Shown piece by piece: positions 43,959 to 53,122 of a DNA stretch of 64,000 nucleotides. A model generated the notes under the pieces. That model was not told the origin of the DNA and made no database searches. It saw only the letters and a program-made list of their open reading frames with translations. Source of the DNA: SZUA-36 sp963727635 (GTDB lineage: Bacteria; Pseudomonadota; Gammaproteobacteria; Xanthomonadales; SZUA-36); contig CAVSHP010000021.1 of assembly GCA_963727635.1 (NCBI GenBank), positions 434,001-498,000 on the forward strand, read 5' to 3'. The position numbers were made by a program, and so were the translations under genes. Each line of letters opens with the position of its first letter. The stretch's first letter is position 1.

Positions 43959-46808
43959 ATGCAACATAAAAAGCTACTGAGTCTCGCGGTATCTTCCGCT
44001 CTAGGACTTACAGCATCTTTTATGGTCACACAATATGCTGTGGCACAGGAAGATCAGGATGAAAATGCTGAAGACTTATTAGAAGAAGTGATCGTAACCG
44101 GTTCACGTATTGCTACAGTTGACGGCTTTGGCCGTACCAGCCCTGTAACTGTCGTTGGAATGGACGAAATTGAATCAACCGGTCTTACCCGTGTTGAAGA
44201 TATTTTGAATAGCCTTCCCCAGGTTGAAACCGCCCTGCATTCATTTGATGCCAATGGTATCTCGGGTACCGCTTCAATTGACTTGCGTGGTCTGGGTTCC
44301 AACCGGACACTGGTGTTGATGAACGGTCGTCGCTTGCAGCCTGGTGGTGTTTCAACCGTAGCTGTGGACGTCAACCAGATTCCTTCCGCCATGATTGACC
44401 GTGTCGAAGTTCTGACCGGTGGTGCATCAGCAACTTATGGTGCCGATGCTGTTGCGGGTGTTGTCAACTTCATCATGCGTCGTGTCAACGGTGTTGAAAT
44501 CAGTGCCGGTATCAGTGGTTACCAGCATGATAATGACAACAAGTACATTACAAAATTGATGGATGAGAAGAATTTTGAATATCCTACAGGCAGTTCCGGT
44601 ATTGATGGAAAGGCCTATAACATCGATCTCGTTATCGGTGGTGATTTTGATGATGGCAGAGGTAATGCGACCGTTTACGCGACCTGGCGTTCCAACGAGG
44701 CATTGCTGCAGGGCAAGCGCGACTATTCAAGCTGTGCGCTGAGCAATAGCGGCACATCATGTGGTGGTTCAGCCAATGCGATCGTTCCAAACTTTTTCAT
44801 CGCCCCGTCAGTGGATGGTGTATCTGATTACAGCCAGTCCAAATTTATGAGCCTGCAACCGGATGGCTCGCTGGTACCTTACGATGGTTCTAACGTGTAC
44901 AACTACGCGCCAGTCAACCATTTCATGCGTCCTGATGAGCGTTGGTCACTCGGTGCGTTTGTCGATTACGAAATCAATGAACATGCCATCGCGTATTTGG
45001 AAACGAACTTTGCAAACGATCGTACCTTTGGCCAGATCGCCGAATCAGGTACCTTCTTCGCTCAGGAATACTGGCTGCCGGCGGACAACAGCGTATTCTC
45101 ACCGGAGTTCGCGGCTTCGCTGCAAGACTACTGGCCGGGTGCGGAACAGTTTGGTATCTACATCGGTAAACGTAATACTGAAGGTGGGCCTCGTCGCCAG
45201 GACTTTGACCATAGCGGTTTCCGTATCGTAACCGGTCTCAAAGGCTCAATTAACGACGATTGGGACTATGATGTGTCTTACCTGTATGGCTCGACTTCTT
45301 CCAGCCAGGCTTACCTGAATGACATGTTGACCGCTAGTATCGGTATTGCGGTTGACGGTGAGACATGTGCTGCCACCCCGGGTTGTATACCTTACGAGGT
45401 GTTCACTTACCAGGGTGTTACTCAAGCGGCAGCTCAGGCACTTCTTGGTACCGCCATTTCTACCGGTAAAACCTCCACCGCTATTATCAATGGTTACGTA
45501 ACCGGTGATACCGGCCTCAACATCGGTAGTGCTGACTCCATCATGGTTGCTGCCGGTTTTGAACATCGTACAGAAGCTTACCAGCGTATATCCGACACCA
45601 CCTTCCAGACAGGTGCGCTTGCCGGTCAGGGTGGACCGACAACGGGTGTTAATGGCTCATACAATGTTTTGGAATTCTTTGGTGAAGCCAACGTTCCGCT
45701 GTTGGACAACGTAAAAGGGGCCCAGGCGCTTAACCTCGACCTCGCTTACCGTTATTCAGATTACAGCACCAGTGGCGGAAACAGCACCTACCGTATCGGT
45801 TTTGACTGGCGGCCCATTGATCTGTTCAGCGTTCGTGTTGGTTACAACCGCGCGGTACGTGCTCCAAACGTCGTCGAACTGTACTCGACCCAATCACTCG
45901 GTTTGTGGACGGGTTCTGATCCTTGTGCCGGTGCTACCCCGTCTCAAACTGCAGCAGAATGCGCCAATTCTGGTGTGACTCCTGCGCAGTATGGCAACAT
46001 CACCGAAAGTCCTGCGGGTCAGTATAATGGCCTGTTTGGTGGTAACCCGAATCTTGCTCCTGAAACTGCCGATACATGGACCGCCGGTGTCGTTATCAAT
46101 CCGATGGATGCCATGACGGTTTCGATCGACTACTGGAGCATCGATATTGCAGACACCATCAATAATATCGGTGCAACAACGATCCTTGACCAGTGCGGTC
46201 TATTTGGACAATTGTGTGACCAGGTTCATCGTAATCCAGCCAGTGGTGATATTTGGAGAGGTACTGCAGGTTATGTGGAAGATCTCACGATCAACCTTGG
46301 TAGTAATAAATGGGAAGGTATCGATTTCGCCTTTAATTGGGCAACCGATTGGTTAGCTGGTACCTGGACTACCAATATGATTGGTACCTATATGATCACC
46401 AAGGAAGTCCAACCATTGCCGAATGCTGATTCACGCTATGATTGTGTGGGCCTTATCAGTACACGTTGCTACTCGTCACCACAATGGCGTCATACGATAT
46501 CAGTTGACTATGACTCAAATGAGTGGTGGTCAACGTCTATCAGGTGGCGTTTTTTCGACGGTGTTGACTATGACGGTGACACGGACCAGATTGCTCAGAA
46601 AAATATGTCCAAGTCACAAAGCTATATTGATCTGAACGCTGTTTTCCGTTTCATGGAAAATAATGATGTTACGATCGGTATCAATAATATCTTTGACAAA
46701 GAGCCGCCAATGGTCGGTGGTACTCTGACTACCAATGCCAATACGATTGCAGGTTACTACGACACATTGGGTCGTTACCTGTTCGCACAGGCAACCTTCC
46801 GTTTCTAA
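43959..46808 (+). CDS. TonB-dependent outer-membrane receptor
   Basis: 949 residues. Signal peptide (LAVSSALGLTASFMVTQYAVAQ) and TonB-box-like region (LLEEVIVTGSRI) are followed by the plug (residues ~50-180: VGMDEIESTGLTRVEDILNSLP, LRGLGSNRTLVLMNGRR), then the 22-stranded barrel ending in Phe (LFAQATFRF). Cys-paired extracellular loops occur at CALSNSGTSCGG and CAATPGCIPYE. The ATG at 43959 is well spaced from AGGAG; one at 43953 is too close. A LacI-type operator upstream suggests a carbohydrate or glycan substrate. A sulfotransferase follows after a terminator. Confidence 0.93.
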   Translation: MQHKKLLSLAVSSALGLTASFMVTQYAVAQEDQDENAEDLLEEVIVTGSRIATVDGFGRTSPVTVVGMDEIESTGLTRVEDILNSLPQVETALHSFDANGISGTASIDLRGLGSNRTLVLMNGRRLQPGGVSTVAVDVNQIPSAMIDRVEVLTGGASATYGADAVAGVVNFIMRRVNGVEISAGISGYQHDNDNKYITKLMDEKNFEYPTGSSGIDGKAYNIDLVIGGDFDDGRGNATVYATWRSNEALLQGKRDYSSCALSNSGTSCGGSANAIVPNFFIAPSVDGVSDYSQSKFMSLQPDGSLVPYDGSNVYNYAPVNHFMRPDERWSLGAFVDYEINEHAIAYLETNFANDRTFGQIAESGTFFAQEYWLPADNSVFSPEFAASLQDYWPGAEQFGIYIGKRNTEGGPRRQDFDHSGFRIVTGLKGSINDDWDYDVSYLYGSTSSSQAYLNDMLTASIGIAVDGETCAATPGCIPYEVFTYQGVTQAAAQALLGTAISTGKTSTAIINGYVTGDTGLNIGSADSIMVAAGFEHRTEAYQRISDTTFQTGALAGQGGPTTGVNGSYNVLEFFGEANVPLLDNVKGAQALNLDLAYRYSDYSTSGGNSTYRIGFDWRPIDLFSVRVGYNRAVRAPNVVELYSTQSLGLWTGSDPCAGATPSQTAAECANSGVTPAQYGNITESPAGQYNGLFGGNPNLAPETADTWTAGVVINPMDAMTVSIDYWSIDIADTINNIGATTILDQCGLFGQLCDQVHRNPASGDIWRGTAGYVEDLTINLGSNKWEGIDFAFNWATDWLAGTWTTNMIGTYMITKEVQPLPNADSRYDCVGLISTRCYSSPQWRHTISVDYDSNEWWSTSIRWRFFDGVDYDGDTDQIAQKNMSKSQSYIDLNAVFRFMENNDVTIGINNIFDKEPPMVGGTLTTNANTIAGYYDTLGRYLFAQATFRF

Positions 46809-46831
46809 GTCATAAGAAACATGCTAGAACT

Positions 46832-46860
46832 GAAAGCGGGCTTCGGCCCGCTTTCTTTTT
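46832..46860 (+). terminator. Terminator after TonB receptor
   Basis: GAAAGCGGGC, tetraloop TTCG and GCCCGCTTTC form a perfect ten-bp stem followed by TTTTT. Confidence 0.93.
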
Positions 46861-46931
46861 GGCCGCGCTTTCCTTCAGCTGGCAGAAAAAGTATTCTTAA
46901 GCCAATTTTATATAGGCCATTCCCCGCTCCG

Positions 46932-48392
46932 ATGACAAAAGATTCAGATATTCAGTCACTGTTCAAACGCGCGGGAAGAAACCTGTCAGCGATCGATCAG
47001 ATTGCCGACCACCTGTATAAAAGTCGATTGCCTCTGGAACATGCGCTCCGAGCCTATAAAGAATACCTGGTAGATAAACCAGATTCGGCCAATGCCGTAT
47101 TCAACTATGCCTACTATCTTTCCAAAGACGGTCAATTTGAAACTGCGGTCGATATGTATCAACGCGCACTCAAGCTTGGTATAGATACGCCCGAAGAGGT
47201 CCATCTCAACATCGCCAACATTTGCATGGATCACCTTAAAAATAGTGAAAGGGCCAAGGCCCACCTGCAACAGGCTCTCAAGCTAAACCCGGCTTATGCC
47301 AGCGCGTATTACAACCTGGGCAATTTGTCGGAGACCGAGGGCAACAGGGCTGAGGCGTGCCGTTGTTTTGAGCAGTGTCTGAAATTGGACCCGGCCAATG
47401 AATCCGCATTGGCACGTCTGGCAGACGCACACATTTTCGTGACGGAAGAAGACCCGTTGCTGGCCAGCCTGATCGTGGTTGCCCGAAAAAGCAGAAATAG
47501 CGACGTTCATTTTGCACTCGGCCGGGCCTATGAAAAGCTGGCATTGTTCGAGTTGGCATGGCAGCACTTCTCGACGGCAAATCAACTGGATAGACCGACC
47601 TTGCCAAGCTACCGACAAGCGGTAACTGAAGCAGTTTTCCACCGTATCCGGTCGCAGTGCAGTTATCAGTGGCTCTCGCGTTTCGCGGGGCTGTCTGATG
47701 AAACCGTCTTTATTTGCGGAATGTTTCGAAGCGGGTCAACGCTACTGGAACAGATTCTCGCTGCACATCCACGTTTTGTTGCAGGCGGGGAAAGTGAGTT
47801 TTTTCCACGCCTGGTGGCAAAAGAGTTTGGCAATTATCCTGAGGGCCTGGAAAGTTTAACGACAGAGAAAGCCCATTCATGGAAAGCGCAACATACCGCG
47901 CAATCAAGGAAACTTTTTGGTGATGCAGTCAGAATCACTGACAAACGTCCCGACAATTTCCTGCACATTGGACTCATCAAGGCGGTTTTGCCATCGGCAA
48001 AATTCGTGGTGACAGAGCGTGACTGGCGGGATGTCGCCACCTCGGTCTATTCAACGCGTCTAGGGCCGGGGCAAAGCTACGCTACAAGCCTTGTTGATAT
48101 TCGTCACTATATCGGTCTGCAAAGGGAACTCGTAGACCACTGGCAGTCCCTGCTGGGTCCGGACCTGATACGTGTTCGTTACGAGGATATTGTTTCTGAA
48201 CCAAGAGATACGATTACGCGTGTGTTGGAATGTCTCGGAGAGGACTGGGACGAGCGATGTTTGTCTTTCAACACGTTGAAAAATGCCGTACAAACCGCCA
48301 GTGTGTGGCAGGTCAGGGAACCGCTTCACACCAATTCGGTTGGCCGTTGGAGAAATTACGAACAACATTTTGAAAATGCTTTTAACGGTTAA
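46932..48392 (+). CDS. TPR-sulfotransferase fusion protein
   Basis: 486 residues from the ATG at 46932; the frame opens upstream but that stretch overlaps the receptor terminator. TPR helices at ~40-240 (HLQQALKLNPAYASAYYNLGNL) precede a sulfotransferase with FICGMFRSGSTLLEQILAAHP (~268) and the 3'-phosphate signature FVVTERDWRDVATSVYSTRL (~365). The C-terminal VREPLHTNSVGRWRNYEQHF matches the other fusions. It has no SEC-C motif. Its TAA overlaps the convergent DUF547 stop by four bases, with no terminator between them. Confidence 0.87.
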   Translation: MTKDSDIQSLFKRAGRNLSAIDQIADHLYKSRLPLEHALRAYKEYLVDKPDSANAVFNYAYYLSKDGQFETAVDMYQRALKLGIDTPEEVHLNIANICMDHLKNSERAKAHLQQALKLNPAYASAYYNLGNLSETEGNRAEACRCFEQCLKLDPANESALARLADAHIFVTEEDPLLASLIVVARKSRNSDVHFALGRAYEKLALFELAWQHFSTANQLDRPTLPSYRQAVTEAVFHRIRSQCSYQWLSRFAGLSDETVFICGMFRSGSTLLEQILAAHPRFVAGGESEFFPRLVAKEFGNYPEGLESLTTEKAHSWKAQHTAQSRKLFGDAVRITDKRPDNFLHIGLIKAVLPSAKFVVTERDWRDVATSVYSTRLGPGQSYATSLVDIRHYIGLQRELVDHWQSLLGPDLIRVRYEDIVSEPRDTITRVLECLGEDWDERCLSFNTLKNAVQTASVWQVREPLHTNSVGRWRNYEQHFENAFNG

Positions 48393-49633
48393 TTATCATC
48401 TTTCTTTTCAGTATCATCTTTCTTTTCAGGATCGGGTTGGTTCTTGGGTTTAACGGGCGCTTCACCCAATTCTTCCATCGTTACATTTGCATTGTCATAA
48501 TTTCTATTCTCTCGTTTCACATTCAGATCATGCAACATTGTCAGCAATTCCGGGTCAATTCGCTGCAATGGCTTGGCTTTTGCTGCCATCGAAGAAGATC
48601 CGTAACCAACTGATGCGCCCAGAGTCCCGCCACCGTCCGCCGCTACAGTGCTTTTTACAGAATCCAGCAAAGCTGCACTATTAGCCGCAAACGAGGCACC
48701 AAGATCACGGCTGGTTCCGCCCAGGTCAGTTACCGTCCAGTCGCTGATATCCGGCTTCAATGTTGACGCTGACTGTAGCTCTGCTCGCTCAGGCCCTTCC
48801 AGATAAGTCAAAAGGTGTTTGGATAAATCCTTTTTAAAATCAGGGAAATACGTCTTGTCGCGGGCATATAGACTGGAAACCTGAAAAACTTTTTCATCCT
48901 TGCTGTAAGTGCCCCGATTGGAATTGATAAACTCGCTGGCATTATTCTCCAGGGCACGATGCACATCGGCACCGGTATAAGCTCTCCTGCGAATATTCGG
49001 GCCACCGATAATGCCCTGGTAAAGACCGTAGATGATCAATGGATCGTTGTCATAGTTGTTTTTCAGAATTTTGTACTCGATATCGTCAAGACTCAACGGT
49101 ACCCCTGCAACATTAAGTAATTTTTTTGACAAAATTGAATTCTTACCCACCAGTAAACTTTTGAGGTTCCGTTGCGGGTAGACCTTGATAATCTCATTCA
49201 GGACAGTGACGTTATAAAGGTTTAACCAATAAGCCAGTTGCTCATCGCGGGAAAAATATTCGAGTGGTGCCTCGAGAGGTAACTGCTCGAGACTCTTCTG
49301 AATGGATCTGAGCAGTTGGCGGGCTTCTTCGTTGTTAACAAAGGTCTCGTAATAGAAGCGATTGCCCTCATTCACGGTTGATCTTTTGACACTGCGCTTC
49401 ATACGCGTACCCGTTGCAGCCTGGCTGGGTGCAACCTTCTCGCGGGTAGACCTGCCTACATTTACGACAACGGTCTTCAACAGATTGGTCAAATCATCAT
49501 AATTGATCGTATATTTGGAATTATTATCAAAACGCTGAAATGGTTCGGGTACTTGAGAATTCGCGGCATTTGCCAGTGCGAAAACCGTCAGAAGTCCAAT
49601 AATAGTAAACGTTGTTGTAAAAGCCCGCTGCAT
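48389..49633 (-). CDS. Exported DUF547 protein
   Basis: 414 residues from the ATG at 49633 (GGAG upstream); the frame extends upstream without a good site. Signal peptide TTTFTIIGLLTVFALANAANSQ. DUF547 core: EYFSRDEQLAYWLNLYNVTVLNEII, then VAGVPLSLDDIEYKILKNNYDNDPLIIYGLYQGIIGGP and AYTGADVHRALENNASEFIN. DUF547 function is not established; the Tyr/Asn/Trp-rich core looks like a hydrolase or binding fold. The C-terminus is charged and ends in a short duplicated EKKDD motif. Confidence 0.9.
   Translation of the reverse strand: MQRAFTTTFTIIGLLTVFALANAANSQVPEPFQRFDNNSKYTINYDDLTNLLKTVVVNVGRSTREKVAPSQAATGTRMKRSVKRSTVNEGNRFYYETFVNNEEARQLLRSIQKSLEQLPLEAPLEYFSRDEQLAYWLNLYNVTVLNEIIKVYPQRNLKSLLVGKNSILSKKLLNVAGVPLSLDDIEYKILKNNYDNDPLIIYGLYQGIIGGPNIRRRAYTGADVHRALENNASEFINSNRGTYSKDEKVFQVSSLYARDKTYFPDFKKDLSKHLLTYLEGPERAELQSASTLKPDISDWTVTDLGGTSRDLGASFAANSAALLDSVKSTVAADGGGTLGASVGYGSSSMAAKAKPLQRIDPELLTMLHDLNVKRENRNYDNANVTMEELGEAPVKPKNQPDPEKKDDTEKKDDN
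48394..48429. repeat. Tandem 18-bp duplication at the DUF547 C-terminus
   Basis: Two perfect copies of TATCATCTTTCTTTTCAG lie side by side (48394-48411 and 48412-48429), encoding the duplicated EKKDD tail. A recent slippage event is likely. Confidence 0.85.
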
Positions 49634-49853
49634 GCTGATAACTCCATAATATGGATTATTTATTACAGCACAAAATGTAAAGAGACGATAGGTTTGTCGG
49701 GAGTCTTTGACGATCTGAAGAAAGAAATTCAAGTTAAACGCCCGTATCGCCGGGGTGTATACAAACTGGAACAAAACAGGAAACATAAATCACAATCAAT
49801 GCTTACTAAATACTGATCAAATCGTGAGTATCTGATAACCTGTAGGGACGCGG

Positions 49854-49876
49854 CCCGGCTAATACCGGGTTTTATT
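49854..49876 (+). promoter_or_regulatory. Terminator-like hairpin in the leader of the 49896 gene
   Basis: CCCGG, six bases, CCGGG then a T-rich tail sits 20 bases before the gene's start, although the nearest upstream gene is divergent. Possibly an attenuator; weak. Confidence 0.35.
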
Positions 49877-49895
49877 TTCAGGAAGAGTATTAGGA

Positions 49896-50477
49896 ATGAA
49901 AACCTTGCTACATAAATTTATCTCATTACCGTTTTTAGGCACTCTGGTTGTAAGCTTGGGGGCATCGCAAATGATGGTGTTTCCATTACTGGCTGACGAG
50001 CCGATAAATATTCGTGATGTCCAAGGCTGTCGGGTAATTGAGGGTGAGACTGAGCGTTTGGCCTGCTACGACACGGTCAGCGGGGGTGGCGTTTTCAATG
50101 AACAGAAGCTTAAAGAGGTTCAGGTAGAAGAATTCGGCAGCAGTAAAATGAAACCGGAAGCAAAACCTCAGCCGGAGCCGCCACCTGCCGTGGTTGCGGA
50201 ACCGGGGTCTGCAACCACACAGAAAACAACACCAGAACCTGCAACCGGAAGTGCGATCTCCGTTGACAGAATCGATGTAACTATCGTGCGTACTCAGAAA
50301 GACAAAAAGAATATCTATTATTATCAGACATCTGACGGCCAGGTATGGAAACAGCAAGAGGCTCATCCGTGGAATATAAAGCCGCCTTTCGAAGCTGAAA
50401 TAAAGGCAGGTATGCTGGGTTCCTTTTTTCTCGTGTATGGAGGGAATGTATCGACCCGCGTTAAGCGTGTGAGGTAA
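49896..50477 (+). CDS. Exported protein with CxxI...RLACYD motif
   Basis: 193 residues. Signal peptide (FISLPFLGTLVVSLGASQMMVFPLLA), then CRVIEGETERLACYDTVSGG (residues ~45-65), a motif found in several periplasmic proteins of unknown role. A Pro/Thr-rich linker (KPQPEPPPAVVAEPGSATTQ) leads to a beta domain (DVTIVRTQKDKKNIYYYQT, VWKQQEAHPWNIKPPFEAEIKAGMLGSFFLV). The linker separates two domains, as in many envelope adaptor proteins. AAGAGTATTAGGA precedes the ATG. It abuts the esterase gene. Confidence 0.72.
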   Translation: MKTLLHKFISLPFLGTLVVSLGASQMMVFPLLADEPINIRDVQGCRVIEGETERLACYDTVSGGGVFNEQKLKEVQVEEFGSSKMKPEAKPQPEPPPAVVAEPGSATTQKTTPEPATGSAISVDRIDVTIVRTQKDKKNIYYYQTSDGQVWKQQEAHPWNIKPPFEAEIKAGMLGSFFLVYGGNVSTRVKRVR

Positions 50478-50479
50478 GT

Positions 50480-51268
50480 GTGTGGCGGATGCGTTCCCGG
50501 ATACGGCAAACAGGAATTCTGACGGCATCATGGTTGTTTTTATTCGCTGTCATCGCTTTTGCTGATGAAGGCACTTTGAGTGATAACCAGCGCATTTTCA
50601 GTACACAGTTGGGTTATGAACTGCAATATAGAATATACAGGCCAGCTGAAGCATCGGCCGGGGATGAATTGCCCACGCTGTATGTGACTGATGGTCAGGC
50701 CTACCTGGCGGAAGGCAATTTTAAAGCCGTGTTGGACACTGCTATCAGTGGTGGGGAAATTGAACCGGTACTGGTGGTGTTTTTGGATAGCCGGAACCCG
50801 GAGAATCTGGAAGAAGATCGCCGCAATTCGCAGTTCATGTGCAACACCAAGTTTGCCGCGTTTTTTGCCAGCGAACTCATTCCAACAATCAGTAAAGAAC
50901 AACCGGTCAGTTCGTTGCGCGAGGATCGTGTCATTCTGGGTGTGTCATTTGGCGGTTTGAACAGCGCGTGCTTCGGTTTGATGATGCCGGGTTTATTCTC
51001 CGGGATCGCCATGCAATCACCGGCGAGCGGCGAGCACCTGGAAGTCGTACGCGATCTATATGAAAAAAGGGACCCGTTACCGCTGAAAATGTTTTTGAGC
51101 GTGGGTTCGAGGAATGATAATACAGGCGCCATTAAGAAATTCAGGAAGACCCTGGAACTTAAAGGCTATGATGTAACCTTCATCAAGGTTCGGGGTGCGC
51201 ACAACTGGCAAAACTGGACGCAAACCCTGGATGATGTGCTGATTACTTTTTTTGCCAAGCGTAGCTAA
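50480..51268 (+). CDS. Alpha/beta hydrolase, esterase D-like
   Basis: 262 residues with a signal-like hydrophobic N-terminus (TASWLFLFAVIAFADEG). Esterase fold: the nucleophile elbow GVSFGGLNSACFG (Ser ~157), the core LPTLYVTDGQAYLAEGNFKAVLDTA, and the catalytic His in VRGAHNWQNWTQ. It resembles the enterochelin-esterase/Esterase D group of exported acyl-ester hydrolases. GTG start three bases after the preceding stop, so it is co-transcribed with the 49896 gene. Substrate unknown. Confidence 0.82.
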   Translation: MWRMRSRIRQTGILTASWLFLFAVIAFADEGTLSDNQRIFSTQLGYELQYRIYRPAEASAGDELPTLYVTDGQAYLAEGNFKAVLDTAISGGEIEPVLVVFLDSRNPENLEEDRRNSQFMCNTKFAAFFASELIPTISKEQPVSSLREDRVILGVSFGGLNSACFGLMMPGLFSGIAMQSPASGEHLEVVRDLYEKRDPLPLKMFLSVGSRNDNTGAIKKFRKTLELKGYDVTFIKVRGAHNWQNWTQTLDDVLITFFAKRS

Positions 51269-51315
51269 TGTTGGAATCAGGCTCATGGGTATAATGACCG
51301 GGCCGGGAGAATAAT

Positions 51316-51759
51316 ATGAAAGAGTTAAAAACCGATACGGACAAGGACGGGTTAAAATCATGGTACAAGCCAGTGCTGGATGCCGTGGTAAAGGAAATGC
51401 TGGCGCGTAAGGCTGTCACTGGAACCGCTGTCGAGGCCACCCCTGTCTGGGCATTTCCAAATACGATTTTAATTGCCAAGGTCTGGGAAATAGGTCAAAA
51501 AAACAGGTTTATCTGGACCATTTCAGGCGAGGGCGTGATCACGGACTACATTCGGGGCAGTATAGCTGCGACACCCAAGGACGCTGCCAGGCACTTTTCA
51601 TTGAAGTGGCAAATGGACGCAGATCGATTGAAGGCGCTGGGGAAAACAAAGCGACCGTCAGAGGGTTCCCAGGCACATATGGGTAACTATGCCAACAAGC
51701 TGATCCGGGATGCCGAATCTTTGTATGATCTGACGGAACGTGACGACATCTGGGTTTGA
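51316..51759 (+). CDS. DUF4826-like protein
   Basis: 147 residues, soluble. Phrases VWAFPNTILIAKVWEIG, FIWTISGEGVITDYI and DAARHFSLKWQMDADRLKAL recall the DUF4826 family, an assignment I hold tentatively. No catalytic motif is evident. GGGAGA precedes the ATG. Convergent with the GTPase gene that ends at 51773. Confidence 0.65.
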   Translation: MKELKTDTDKDGLKSWYKPVLDAVVKEMLARKAVTGTAVEATPVWAFPNTILIAKVWEIGQKNRFIWTISGEGVITDYIRGSIAATPKDAARHFSLKWQMDADRLKALGKTKRPSEGSQAHMGNYANKLIRDAESLYDLTERDDIWV

Positions 51760-51772
51760 AAAAGTGTCGGCA

Positions 51773-53122
51773 TCAGCCTGTTGTCTTGAATTTGGAGAGA
51801 ATATCGCTACGCGCGGACCTTAATATTGAATCGCGGTCCAGCGAGTCCAAAATTTCATTGATCGTATCCTTCGGACCCTCCGAGCCCCATGATTTACCCT
51901 TGGCAAACCATGATTCTGCCGCAATGCCGGTAACATAGGTTGCGTACCATGCAAGTGTACCCTGGGCACCCGCGGTCAATGCCGCAGACATGCCGGCACT
52001 GATGGTTTTCATCGCCGCAGAAACCATGTTGACACCCCAATAGGTACCCATCAACAAGAGCATTTGTGCGGATATGGTCAGCAATAATTTGCTGGCCTCC
52101 CTTTTGGAAAGCTGGAAACCGTAAACATTGCCAAGGTGCACGACCATCGTCACGTCGGTGCCGGCGGCAGCAAGCAGATCGGCCGCGGGAACCGGGTTAA
52201 CCGCCACCACGAGACCCTTGACGAGACAATAGTTTCTGATGATCTTTTCAGCCACGGTTTTCCTGGCAAGCACAATCTTTGCCGCTATCCTGCCATCCAG
52301 TTCACTGGTGAACACCGCAGCATTCAGCGCCGCCAGGGTTTTACCTTCTTTTTCAAGGATCAGCCACAAACGCGCCTTCAGGTCACCGATATCGGGGGCG
52401 CGTGGCCGTTGTGTTCTTTCTTCGTTGCCCGCTTCATCGATACGGATGACCGGTTCAGGCCGGGGGTCGGCAGACGCTGTCAGGATATTGTCAGCCTGGA
52501 TGTACGGTTCGCAGCGCTCACGCAAGTGATCCAGCAGGGCCTGGATCTCAGACTTGCTATAGCGGTCTGATTTGTTCAAAACAAGCAACAGAGGCCGATT
52601 GCGTTCGGCCAGCGCGCGAACGGCGCTTAGTTCAGTTTCCGTCAGGTCGCCTTCACAAACCATCAGAACGATGTCGGAAATCCGGGCAATGGATTTGGCC
52701 AATTCTTCCCTTGCTTCACCATCAAGCTCATCGATACCCGGTGTATCGATCAAAACAACGTGGTCGGCGTTTACGGAATCCCACTCGCTGCGTTGTTGGG
52801 ATCTTGTTTCGCCATGCAGCGGACTTGTCGAAAACACCTCGCGTCCAAGCAAGGCGTTCAATATTGACGATTTACCCGTTCCGACACGGCCGAAAGCCGC
52901 GATATGAATTTCACTGTGCTGCAGTTTTTCAGATATGGCCTCGATTTCGGTGAATTCCTGGGACAATTCAGCGCGCACCGCTGCCGGTATTCCAGTATCG
53001 CTGAGCAGGCTCTGAATTTGCAGATTGGCGTCAAGCAGATACTGTTCAGGAACTTTTATCTTTGCCTTTTTCAGCCAGGGCAAGTTTTGCAAAGCGTATT
53101 GCACCTGCTTCAAGATTGTCAT
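51773..53122 (-). CDS. Dynamin-like/Era-type membrane GTPase A
   Basis: 449 residues. G1 GRVGTGKSSILNALLG (residues ~77-92), G3 DTPGIDELDG (~125), G4 NKSDRYSKSE (~178). The C-terminal half has hydrophobic segments (SAQMLLLMGTYWGVNMVSAAMKTI) and a DUF697-like region. Its ATG at 53122 is strongly supported by GAGGAGA seven bases upstream, although it lies 77 bases inside the end of GTPase B. The two are translationally coupled. Confidence 0.85.
   Translation of the reverse strand: MTILKQVQYALQNLPWLKKAKIKVPEQYLLDANLQIQSLLSDTGIPAAVRAELSQEFTEIEAISEKLQHSEIHIAAFGRVGTGKSSILNALLGREVFSTSPLHGETRSQQRSEWDSVNADHVVLIDTPGIDELDGEAREELAKSIARISDIVLMVCEGDLTETELSAVRALAERNRPLLLVLNKSDRYSKSEIQALLDHLRERCEPYIQADNILTASADPRPEPVIRIDEAGNEERTQRPRAPDIGDLKARLWLILEKEGKTLAALNAAVFTSELDGRIAAKIVLARKTVAEKIIRNYCLVKGLVVAVNPVPAADLLAAAGTDVTMVVHLGNVYGFQLSKREASKLLLTISAQMLLLMGTYWGVNMVSAAMKTISAGMSAALTAGAQGTLAWYATYVTGIAAESWFAKGKSWGSEGPKDTINEILDSLDRDSILRSARSDILSKFKTTG

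Noticed and set aside
46821..46931. Upstream start of the sulfotransferase at 46821
   Set aside because: It overlaps the terminator of the TonB receptor and has no conserved look.
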